DNA of 64,000 bases from Glycine soja (lineage: Eukaryota > Streptophyta > Magnoliopsida > Fabales > Fabaceae), in assembly GCF_004193775.1 (NCBI RefSeq), contig NC_041011.1, forward strand, positions 42,229,167 to 42,293,166. Reading direction: 5' to 3'. The notes beneath the pieces are model-generated. The model made no database searches and had not been told where the DNA came from. It saw nothing but the letters and a program-made list of their open reading frames with translations. This document shows, piece after piece, positions 14,101 through 25,300 of the stretch (positions are counted from its first letter, which is position 1; each line of letters starts with the position of its first letter). Made by a program: the position numbers and the translations under genes.

Positions 14101-15489
14101 ATTTCTTTTCCTGATTATATATATATATATGCACGGTGGTGTCTGTTTTGTGTCTGCTAGTGAATAAACAATTGCGAAATTAAATTATCTTAACTTGGTA
14201 AAATACTACCATTTCCTTTCAATCCGTGTCTTGTCTTCCCAATTACAAGTTGCAATCTTGGAAATTTTGGAATTCATAAATAAGAGAATCAATTATTTCA
14301 CACCTCACAAGTTGCATTTCTTTTCAAGAGTTTGTTGGCAACTTGTTCTCAAAATAAACTCATCAATTTAGGGAACTGGACCGTTTGGAGATATGCAATG
14401 TACCTTACGTAAAAATGCTGTGTCTTACGACTGAGGAACAACCAACATAGGATCATTAAATATTGATAATGATACTGATAGATTCCCACAAGAAGTTCAG
14501 CGGTTGGTGATGCAACTGCTGCAGATCGATCGTTTTTTTGTTCAATTCTGCCTCTGTTGTTGTCTCTATTATCGTGGGCCGTTCATCTGGGTTTCGCTGT
14601 GGGCTATAAAGCCTACCCACCAATTTTATTTCATGAATCAAGATTCCCTATTGATACACCAGTGCATAACTATTTTTATTTATTTATTTATTTACTTTAG
14701 GAGAGATAATCTTGTTTGAGTTTCATTAAGTTGAAATAACATTAATTAATTACCAACCAACATGATATGGTAGGAATGATATATAACTTTTTTCCCTTAA
14801 GCATGTGGTTAGGTGTTTAATTCTAAATCTCGATCATCCTCAATTGATTATTCATTGACTTGTGAGAGAGGAATTGTCTGAGTTAATTCAAAATAAAAAT
14901 ACAAATATCAACTTAAATTTGCTTCAATTTGTCCTTATATGTTTTTTAAATATATTTTGACCTACTTCACTCTTAAAATATGTTTGAGATCAAAAGGGTT
15001 TAATGTAGTTAGTTAAACAATATGCCTGTTATAAATTTTTTAGTATCATTTTCGATTTCTACATATAAAAAAATATATTTTTGAGAGAAATTTTGAAAGA
15101 AAACAATGGACAGGTATTTTTTATTTCTTAATTTTAAAAATAAAAAATATTATAAAATTTAACATTTTTTTATCAAAAAAATATTAGTTGTTAATTATTA
15201 GTGCTTGTTAGTAGGGAAAATTGAACCTATAATCTTTTCCTTCTTCTCTTCTCCTTTTAGCATAAAGCCAATCTTATAACTTCACAATAAATTTAACTTA
15301 AATTTAATGTCTTATTTTTTAAAAAAAGTTTAAATAATAATGTTTCATAATTTAAAATAAATAAAAAATATTATTTTAAACAAACGTATCTTTAAAAAAT
15401 ATATAATTTTATCAATTATGTACCACAAGTAAATCTATTTTTAGAATCCTAAAAATGTTTGAAATTTTATGTAGTTTGTTGTATGTGGA

Positions 15490-15840
15490 CACACATGTTT
15501 GCATCTGATTTAGAGGACTTTGACCCACATGAAAATATCAATGCAGATTAGTATGACCCCAACACATTAAAAGAATCAAGAATTCTAATTAACCTCACGT
15601 CAACTTGGATTTAGAGGTGAAGCATATAATTTGGTATGTAATTTGTTAATAACGTATAGCGCAAATAACTTGATTCACTCCTATAGGTGTTTCTCATGTG
15701 TCATTATGTAAAGATCACTATCATAACCTGTGAAAGAACAATATAAGTATAGGCCATTAAGGCCTTGAATGTAATCTTAATCTTCTGCACTCTTAGTTTT
15801 CTCTTATAAATATTGACTCGAGCATCGGGATCCTTGCAAC
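15490..15840 (+). repeat. Dispersed repeat, copy A of a diverged pair
   Basis: It shares ordered blocks with 16395-16685: ttagaggactttgacccaca, then cgtatagcgcaaat, gtgtttctcatgtg, gatcactatcataac, gaacaatataagtatagg and cttctgcactctta. It ends near a ttgactcgagcatcgg motif that is common at the end of legume LTR or TRIM-type repeats. It is probably a decayed solo LTR or TRIM, though the family is not certain. Confidence 0.45.
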
Positions 15841-16034
15841 TATACTACCAAAGTGCCGATAAAAAAAATATACTACCAAAGTGGAAAATACTATCGAATA
15901 TGTTATCAAATTTAACAATACGTACTGGCTTGTCATGATTAAAGCCCAACAAAAATAGATATTACTAGAAAACAAAACATTTAATCAAAAGTGCAACAAT
16001 TAAAGAATATTGAGTTAACTTCTTCAACTCTTCT

Positions 16035-16345
16035 TTTTTTCTTTGTGAATAAAAGGGGGAAAGAAGCCCCAAGACAACTAAAAATCACAAGGAGACATGG
16101 TGGAAGAAGCGTCCGCTAAAATAACGTTAAACAAAAAGGAAGAAATAATCTCAAAAACTCTACTTTGCCTAAAGAGTGACCAAAACTAACTAACTTATCA
16201 GCTACTTGATTCGCTTCACACAAAAGTGTACATCCAAACAAGGATACCATCAACCCTTTTGAAAGAATAAATCAACAATGAGTTAGCTGAACCCCAAATA
16301 TAACAATAAGGCACTTGTCATTCTTCTAAGCCATTTTATGGCTAA
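16035..16345 (-). pseudogene. LINE RNase H / C-terminal remnant
   Basis: Read on the minus strand, part of this segment gives CEANQVADKLVSFGHSL followed by a hydrophobic tail. That resembles the (E)GNxxADxLAxxGH end of the RNase H domain in plant non-LTR retrotransposons. Stops interrupt it and the rest is unreadable. It sits between the two copies of a diverged repeat. Confidence 0.4.
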
Positions 16346-16394
16346 GATAAATGATAATATTGAGCTAGTATATTAGTTTGGGGCAACTGTTCTA

Positions 16395-16685
16395 CACCTC
16401 GTTCAGAGGACTTGTGCCCACAAAATTGACACCACACCAACTCCCATGTCACCGCGAAACATATGAACACGTCCATAATTCATTAACAATGTTTAGCACA
16501 AATTACAGGATTTGCAGTCGGAGGTTTTTCTCACGTTTTATCTGGTAAGAATCACTACAATAACTTATAAAAGAATGATATAAATAAGTCCTAAAAATCT
16601 CAAGTATACTCTCAAGCTTCTACATTCTTAAAATATTTGCTTTTACCCATAAGAACCAAACTCAAACAACAGAAAAATTATAATA
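16395..16685 (+). repeat. Dispersed repeat, copy B of a diverged pair
   Basis: Homologous in block order to 15490-15840 (ttcagaggacttgtgccca, tgtttagcacaaat, ggtttttctcacg, gaatcactacaataac, gaatgatataaataag, cttctacattctta). Same orientation, strongly diverged, about 0.9 kb away. Confidence 0.45.
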
Positions 16686-16861
16686 ATTCATATCCAGTGT
16701 AATAAACTAAGATGGATTCCCTTAGTTTTTACACTAACCTCCTCTTACAAACACTTGGTTGATTAAATCCATGTAAACAAACCACCAAAGTTTAGCTTGT
16801 ACAAAAAGAGATTCTATTCCAATATTTCATCCTACACTAAATAACATGCATACACACACAA

Positions 16862-16884
16862 ATATATATATATATATATATATA
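16862..16884. repeat. (AT)n microsatellite
   Basis: A 23-bp AT run in intergenic DNA, preceded by a short (CA)n stretch. Confidence 0.9.
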
Positions 16885-17249
16885 CTTTATTTTCATAAAA
16901 CGTCACTGTCAAAATACTTTCACGAAAAGTTCCTAAAACTAAAATATATAATATGAATTACTGATTCAGCGAAAGCAAAAGCTACTTTGCCTCTTCCTTT
17001 TCTTATAATTTCCATTTACTTCAATGTTCCATAAAAACCAAATCTAAAGACAACTTCTTTAGGCTACATTGCATAGGATGGCAAAATTGATCTGTCATGC
17101 TATTAATACTATTTATAGCAAGCATACCCGACAAATATAAAAAAAAAAATAGTTTTAAGCTATACGTGTTGCATTTTTTCTTTTGCACCTTCAGTTTAAT
17201 TAGGGGAAAGAAAAAGACAAACATGACGTTAAATGCAATTCACCCCGAG

Positions 17250-17720
17250 GAAGGGCAGCTGGAATGCAACATCGATGCCTATATATTTCAGGAAGATTCA
17301 GAATCACCTTGGAAGCTTTCTTTCCGCTACAACATTCTGGTTTTATGGGTCACTAACACCTCAAGAAGCCGGGGCAATGGCACTCATTACTGCTATAAAT
17401 TGGGTTCAATCTATGAACATTTCAAATATCATATTTAAGCTTGATTTCAATTTGAAAGTATGTAGTGGACTGAGTCACTGCAAGAAAGATCATGTTAACA
17501 GAGTTGGGAGGAATTGTTATAAGGTGTATTCAGAAAATTAGTTCTTTTCAAAACTTTGCAGTAAAGTTTACTAGCAGACAGACCAACCAAGTTGCCTATG
17601 AGCTAGCTAGGATATATAAGTTTTATGCTCGTTAGCATATTTTTGTATTTCATGTCAAGTTGTATTGAACCTTTCATTTAATTGAAATGATATAATATGA
17701 GATTTTTTCTGTAAAAAAAT
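17250..17720 (+). pseudogene. Non-LTR retrotransposon RNase H fragment (3' end of a LINE)
   Basis: Conceptual reading across frames gives LECNIDAYIFQEDSESPW, then QEAGAMALITAINWVQSMNI and SNIIFKLDF, then QNFAVKFTSRQTNQVAYELA. This is the order of a plant RVT_3/RNase H-like domain (Asp in the first strand, the E-A-x-A-L helix, the F-x-D strand, and the R-x-x-N-x-x-A-x-x-L-A end). Frameshifts and stops make it dead. It is followed near 17700 by a ttttttctgtaaaaaaat tail that fits a LINE 3' end. Confidence 0.6.
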
Positions 17721-18156
17721 ATATAAGTAAATTAGTTATAAGATTAAATACGTATTAATAATTCAATTAATCTATAATTTAACATGTATGATGATCAAAA
17801 TTTTATCACCTGATTTTATGGTTGGATCTACAAGTTTTACATTTTATAAAAGGTTAACAAAAAACAAATGTAAAAACTTACTCTTAAAGTAAGTTAACTC
17901 TCACAACTATGTTAAAATAAATTATAATTTTGTTTCTCTTGGGTTTTTAAATTTATGATTTTAATTTCTTAATTTTTAATTATAATATTTGATTTCCTAA
18001 TTTTATAAATTGATTGTTTTAGTTTTCCTGGTAGATTATTCACTATTAATTGTGATTAATAGTGCTATTAAATTAATTATAAATTAAATAAAATTTTTAA
18101 ATATAATTAGGAATATCTTAGTGATTACATTTAAAATATTGGTTAGAATGTAATTT

Positions 18157-18606
18157 TTGTCCTTTTCTTTTTTAAAATTCGTGATTTTAATTTTCTTATT
18201 TTTTAATTGAGACAATTTATTTTTGACTTTTTAAAAGTTTATAATTTTAGTTCCTTATTTTTAATTGAGATATTTCACTTTATTTTTAAAAAGTTCTTGC
18301 TAACAATTTCAACCATTGATATATATATATATATTGACATATGTTTATCTATTGTTCATGTGATAAATATTTTTTTAATTTCTAACAAACTTAATTTATT
18401 AAAAAATAAAAAAGTGCATAGTCAAGTTTAAAATAGACAGAAGAGGACCAAAATCATAATTTTTTTTTAAAAAAATGGGGAACAAAATGTTTTAGTTAAA
18501 AAATATGGGAAGTAATACCATATATTTCTTAAAAGTAAATGATAAAATATCTCAATTAAAAAATAGAAAGATTAAAATCACACATTAAAAAATAAAAAAA
18601 TAAAAG
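18157..18606. repeat. Imperfect fold-back (inverted-repeat) sequence
   Basis: The left arm from 18157 (ttgtccttttctttttt onward, about 57 bp) is the reverse complement, with some mismatches, of the right arm ending near 18606 (ctcaattaaaaaatag and gattaaaatcacacatt). The spacer is A+T-rich. It is probably a decayed MITE; low complexity weakens the call. Confidence 0.4.
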
Positions 18607-19332
18607 TTTTATTTTAACCTAAAATATTTTAACTACATGTTTGAATATTTACACACGGTTAAACCTAAATATCATGTCAAAATTAATAATACATGTAGAA
18701 ACTACAAATATGGGTGTGAATAAAAGTTAAACATGGCTTAATTCTAAACACATACTAAATTCCATCTCCTCTCCTCCAAACCCCTAAAATAAAATATGTA
18801 TGAAGTTTCTTTAAAATTTTATTTTCTTTTAAATCAAGTATATTCATATTTTGATAATCACAAATACACTTTAATTTACACTTAAACGTAACATATAATT
18901 ATAAAAAAAAATAAAAATATCCTTAGAACGAAAAGGATAGTTAATAATAAAAAAAGTGGTAAAATAAAGGGAATATAGAATAAGTGAAGGAAAAGAGAGA
19001 AAGAAAGAATTATTGTGAAAAGTTGGGAGGTTATATAATAGGAGAGTAGAGGGAGGCAGTAGAAAGTGAAAAAAGAGTGGAAAAGAGGGTCCCATTGGAA
19101 GAGTCGGAAGCGGAGGGGAGGGGAGAGGAAGAAGGAACATGTCAGGCGTTAGAGATGGGCGTTGTTGTTGTTGGTGTGCCCACCCATCCCCAATCCAAAC
19201 ACTCTTCTCTTAGTACCCTAATCTACTTATTATTATCACAAACACAACCCAACCCTTCCATCTTCTTCTTCTTCAATCCATGCCGGTCAACGCCAGCTGG
19301 TGCTGAGGGTCAATCGAGGTCTTCCTTTCTCA

Positions 19333-22300
19333 ATGGGGAGCGGGAGCAGAAGCTACTCGGCCAACCCCGCCGACTACAAGCTTCTAGAAGAAGTCGGTTA
19401 CGGCGCCAGCGCCACCGTGTACCGCGCAATCTACCTCCCTTACAACGAAGAGGTCGCCGTGAAGTGCCTGGATCTGGATCGCTGCAACAGCAATCTGGAC
19501 GACATAAGAAGAGAAGCGCAGACCATGAGCCTAATCGAGCACCCCAACGTCGTGAGGGCTTTCTGCTCCTTCGTCGTGGAGCGGAGTCTGTGGGTTGTGA
19601 TGGGATTCATGGCGCAGGGCTCCTGCCTGCACCTCATGAAGGCTGCGTATCCCGAGGGATTCGAAGAGGCCGCCATCGGATCTATCCTCAAGGAGACTCT
19701 CAAGGCGTTGGAGTATCTCCATCGACACGGACACATTCACCGCGACGTTAAGGCCGGGAATATTCTTCTTGACGATAACGGCCTGGTCAAGCTCGCTGAC
19801 TTTGGTGTTTCCGCTTGCATGTTCGACACCGGCGACCGCCAGCGCTCCAGAAACACCTTCGTCGGAACTCCGTGCTGGTACTTCTCTTCCTTCTCTTGCT
19901 TCCGTTGCCGTTAACTGTTTCTGTGATTAGATTTTGATGTGATTGTTTTCGCAGGATGGCGCCGGAGGTGCTGCAACCTGGAACCGGTTACAATTTCAAG
20001 TCAGTTTGTTGTATTTTTGTTCTGGACGAAATTTAGATACGAATTTTCTTGGTGCTTTTATTTAGAATTGGAGTTTTCTATGTAATCTATGTTGACGTTT
20101 AATGCATAAACTGATTACTGAGGTGAAACTCTGATTCTAATTGAAGAGCAATGTTGAAAGCATCTACTAAGGATTTGCGTCTAAGTTTTGTCAGTTCGTA
20201 CTTAATGCTTCGGTTTACCTGTGTGATTCGGACTTGGTTTCTGATTTGCTTGGATTGGGTTGGACAGGGCGGATATTTGGTCGTTTGGGATTACGGCGTT
20301 GGAGTTGGCTCATGGTCACGCGCCTTTCTCCAAGTATCCTCCCATGAAGGTAGGCTGTAATCGTGTATCTGTTTGCTGCACTGTTTTCAGAATGGTGCTG
20401 TTCTTTGAGTCTTAGGTTCTTGTGATTTGTAATGTTGTGCTGGTGAGATAGGGATTCACTGTTTGTTTCGGGTGTAGGTTCTTTTGATGACCATTCAGAA
20501 TGCTCCTCCGGGGCTTGATTATGATCGTGATAGAAAGTTCTCCAAGGTATGGGTGTTCTTTCTGCCTAGACGGATACATTGTTATTGAATGCATTCGTGG
20601 TTTTGTTTGGTTTATTGATCATGGTTAATTAATTGCAACGGACACATTTATTAAATGCAGACACACAAGTATGACAGTGCCTATGTTTCTGCTTAATAGA
20701 CATGTATTCCGGACAAAATATTAAACAATTTAATATACATAATAGCAATACGTTAGCTTTTAGTGTGATAGAAATGACGACATACAGACGTTACAGTGCT
20801 TGTGTTTACAGTAGTGATAATATTAACAATAATGATTGTAGTAGTAGTAGCAGTCTAATTAAAGTATTTCCAGTTGTGACCAGTCTTTTAAGGAAATGGT
20901 TGCTATGTGCCTGGTAAAAGATCAAACAAAGAGGCCATCTGTGGAGAAGTTACTCAAACACTCCTTCTTCAAACAAGCTAAGCCACCGGAGCTTTCTGTA
21001 AAGAAATTATTTGCTGATTTACCGCCTTTGTGGAACCGTGTAAAATCCCTCCAGGTTTGATATCATGCATACCTGTTTTAAAATTTCACTTAATCTGTTA
21101 CTTTTGCTTTGCTTGACATAACAAAAACCTTCCAGCATAAAGATGCAGCCGAGCTAGCACTAAAGAAAATGCCTTCTGCAGAACAAGAAGCTATATCTCA
21201 AGTAAGGCTGATAATCAAATTTCATTTGTCATATAATGTGATATATATCTAGTCAATGGTTTCAAGGAGCATTTCCATGAATGGCTGATGGATGTTATCC
21301 AAGTTTGCCACCCCCCGTTTCCTTGATACTGGTTTCCTTCTCTACTTGAAACCTTGATTTGTAGAGCGTATTCAAGTCTGTTGATTGATAGGGTGCATTA
21401 CATACTTAAAATGGTAGACCTTTGTTCGATCGTACTTCAATATTTGTTGATCTACTCTTATTTTAGAATACACAACTTGGAGAGTGACACCCTCACTCTC
21501 CTCACTTTCTTAATTAGGCATTCCCAATATTCTCTTTCATCACTCCTTTGGATGTCCGTTTGTCACGCTACTCCTGCATTTGGCTAAAAAAATTTCTCTT
21601 TCAACCATCTTAAACTATCCTCCTTTTATCTTTTTTTCTTCTTCTGTATACTTAATCTTCTTAACCACCTATCATTTTTAATCTATCCTCTTTTATTTAT
21701 ATCCCTGAATTAAATTTCAATAGGTTTTTTTAAAAGAAATTATAGTAGTTAATAATAACCTTATATCATAATTTAAATTGTTCATTGTAAATCGAAAATA
21801 TAGTTTGTATGTTCAAAGATATTTATTTATTATGAATTTTAAATATAATATAATTTATTTATTTAATTATTTTATTATGAATTTTAATTATATAAATATA
21901 AACATTTATTTTGTGCAATACACAAGACTAAAATACGATTTTTACAATTTCAACACTTATTTACACTAACCAAGATTTCATACTCATTTGGCCTTGCTGT
22001 GAAATTTTTCTTTGTTGACAAGTGCTTTCTTGAAAAACATTCCTATAAAAAGCTTTATTATAAAGAAACAATTCTGTGAATAGATAATGTTTTTTCCTGC
22101 TTTATTGGAAAATCTCCAGTTTATTACACCTCTTTAACTAAAGTTTTTCTGCCCCCTCCCCAACTTATAATCCCTATCATGTTTTAGCCAAACATCTAAA
22201 TAATTATTATCAAATGAATTAAAGTGCTTTTCTTTACTGAAATGCATGTGTTTATTCAAAGCTCTGCCAAAAACTCCAGTATCTACAAATGCGAGGGATT

Positions 22301-25300
22301 TTATGCAATTGGTCCCAAAAAGGTGTTTTCAAGCAAGATAAAGAGATAACCATTTTCTTTTTGGAAGCCTGTCATTTTGAAGTTTCTCAGTGAACCATTA
22401 TCACCTATATGTTCATGCTGGAAATAAGAAGCCTTGTTGCTTTTATAACCATTGAAATCTAATCCACTTATTTTACTTTCTAGAGTGAATATCACCGAGG
22501 AGTTAGTGCATGGAACTTCGATATTGATGATTTGAAAGCACAAGCGGCATTGGTATGTTATTGTGTTTTCAGATTGTATTTACTTGACTAGTTTTTCTCT
22601 TTCTTTGATCTGAACAAATGGCTTCAATTTTACTAGATGCAGGACGATGATGATATTGCAGAGATGAGGGAAGAAGATGAAAACAAATTCTTCAGCTTTT
22701 ACAAGGTTGGGTCAACTGTTCTAAACTTTCGTAGCCTTAAAAATAATCTATTAAAATCTTCGTTGTTTGTCATGACAGGGCACAACTGATTCCCAGTTTA
22801 TTGTGGACAAAAAGAATTCAAATAACTTGCAACAAGATGAGTTCACATCACAAGTAGGTAGTAATGACATACCAAAGAGTGAGAAAAGAAATGGATCAGT
22901 TGCTGAAGCAACACCATCTACTTTAGAGAATGATGTGGGAACAAGCAAAGTTAAAACTCAATCAGTGAAACTTGGTAAAACCCAAAGTGGACCCCTGATG
23001 CCAGGCTTAGTGCTTGGCCATTCTTCATCTGAAAGAGGGCGTACATTTGAAAGGTACATTGTATTTGCATATTATATCTTTGTTGTTGTTTTTATATTAG
23101 GCTGTTGTTGGAAGTTCCAGAGAGAATGAAATGAAAAAGGAAAGGGAGAGAAGGGAAGGAATGGAAAGCAATTGCCTTCCCTATGTTTGATGACTAAAGA
23201 TGAAAGGAAGTGTAAGTTGAATAAGGTGGTCCAGTGCATGAGGTTCCCACCTAGTGGGGTCCGGGGAGGGTATATGTAATTATGTATGCAGCCTTACCTT
23301 CACAAGCTGATATACTGTTTCTAGGATTTGAACCTGTGATCTTCAGGTCTCAAGGCAGCAACCTTACCACTACCTAAGCTTATCCTCGAAAGAGTGAGCT
23401 AAAGAGTTATAATTATAAGTGCAAAATTTCAACATAACCCTACCAAACTTTTTGGAACTTCTCAATTTATTGCGTAAAATAGTAAATGAGGTAGTTTTCA
23501 AAATAAAATTAAAGCTATTCTCCTTCATTACCCTGTTTCCCCTCAAAATTTGGAGAGAATAAAAGATGACTTTTTGTAACTTCTCAATTTATTGCATAAA
23601 ATAGTAAATGAGGTAGTTTTCAAAATAAAATTAAAGCTATTCTGCTTCATTACCCTGTTTCCCATCAAAATTTGGAGAGAGTAAAAGATGAGTTTTCAGA
23701 GGGGGAATAATTCCCCCTCATATGATGCCCTTGCGGCCTTGCCTTCATATTGTTTTAATACTCAAGGAGCTATTTCCTTTCCATGGTAATCATTGTTCCT
23801 TGTACAATTAGGCTCTTAGTTGAGGAAAGATAAAAACAAGTAGGCTTTGATGTGTTTGTTAGTGTTGAAAATATGTTGTTTTATATAAAATATGGGACCC
23901 ACGACCTGGTACTTAATTATTTTGTGATTTTGAGATATTTTTTTTGGTTTGCCATGACTTTTCAGACTTGGAACTTTTTTGTGCTTGCTAAATTTGTTGA
24001 AAGTGTTGGTCCAAGAAGTCAAGGTAATCAGTTTCTGAGTTTGAAGGACAAAAGTAACACTTGGAAGTTACCAGTTTTCTCAGTAAACTAATACCATCAA
24101 ATAAACTGTATATATAGGTTAAAAAATAAATACCCTAAGAAAAGAAGTTTGCTACATTATATATCTAAAGAGATGGAGCATTTACTAACAAGACTAGCTC
24201 AAAGTATTATCAGTGGAGGATGAGTTGGTTATATTGGTTTATATCTTTGAAAGCATTTCATTTTTAAATTCTTTTTTGGTTTGAGCCTGTGTGGAAAAGA
24301 CCTGTAGAAGCCCTAGTAAGGAAAATAGTTTAGATGGAGGGTAACCCTATTGTTAGAGGTAGAAGAGTCCGAGAAAAACAATAGGCAAACTCGTTATTAA
24401 GATGGATTTAGAGGTCAATGGTTTGTCTATTAATACGAATCACAATAGAATATTATGTTGTCGTTTGATTCATGTAGCCGATCCTAATATGAAAAGGCTT
24501 GGTTGTTGTCGTCGTTAAAGATTGTAGAACTAAATGATGCTAAAATATTTTATATGGAGAGTTTTGTAAAGGTGATTCACCTTTATATTAGTATGGAATA
24601 AAGATAATAAGTAAGGCAATATATGGGTTGAGCTGTTCATAAACTTTTTAAGCTTGACTTGTTAAATGTTCAAATAAACTTGTTTGTTCAACTAAACAAA
24701 GAAGCTCAAGTTTTTTTCAATTCAGATTTGTTATATATAGGATTGACTTTAAAACTCATAAATAGCTTGTGTGTTTTTTGTATCAATGGCAAAAAAAAAT
24801 AATTTAATTTTAGATAAGACAATGCATAAACAATATATATTACTACTTAGTAAATTATTAATCCATCTTGAGAATTGTAATTTTATTTATTGCTACTACA
24901 TTGTTCAAAACGTTTTGCACTTTCTTCATATTTTTTTCTTCATCTTCTAGAGCGATTCTTGTGTCAGCATAGTGCCTATTAGGCACAACCAATTGAAAGC
25001 TCCGGATGTGTTAGAATAATAATAAAGTTTGTGTTGAAACTATTTAACTATTCTAAGCTTTTGATTGGTTATGCCTATAGGCATTGCACTCATGCAAGAA
25101 CTGCTCCATCTTCCAGCATAATATGCCTACTGAAAATGATGTCAAAAAACATAAAAAGTTGCTTCATAGAGATATTTGGTACAGAGGGGAAAAAAATCTA
25201 TAAATGAGCTAATGATGGCGAACTCAGTTTATATTTTAAGGTTGAATTACTATTTTGGTCCTCTAATTTATTTTTTAGGTTCAATTTAGTCCTCTTATTA

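Larger units (their letters stand above)
7323..19332. other. Long gene-poor intergenic region
   Basis: About 12 kb between the divergently transcribed YSL and kinase genes, so both promoters lie in it. I see no intact gene. Contents are listed separately: a ~118-bp degenerate tandem array (8130-8580), a TATA-like site with a short non-A+T-rich stretch (9700-9900), an (AT)20 tract, a C-rich strand-asymmetric block (about 11770-11990), a diverged repeat pair (15490-15840 and 16395-16685), LINE/RNase H remnants (16035-16345 and 17250-17720) and an imperfect fold-back (18157-18606). The rest is A+T-rich with homopolymers. Confidence 0.6.

Noticed and set aside
14456..14719. Short open frames on both strands around a G+C-richer patch
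   Set aside because: Only 60-70 codons, overlapping on both strands, no motif and no splice structure.
19077..19751. 224-codon plus-strand open frame overlapping the kinase first exon
   Set aside because: It is out of frame with the kinase, Arg/Ser/Pro-rich by G+C composition, and the true frame encodes all the kinase motifs.
23224..23386. tRNA-like box A/box B on the minus strand as a possible tRNA gene
   Set aside because: No cloverleaf can be drawn, and the sequence continues into an Au SINE body.
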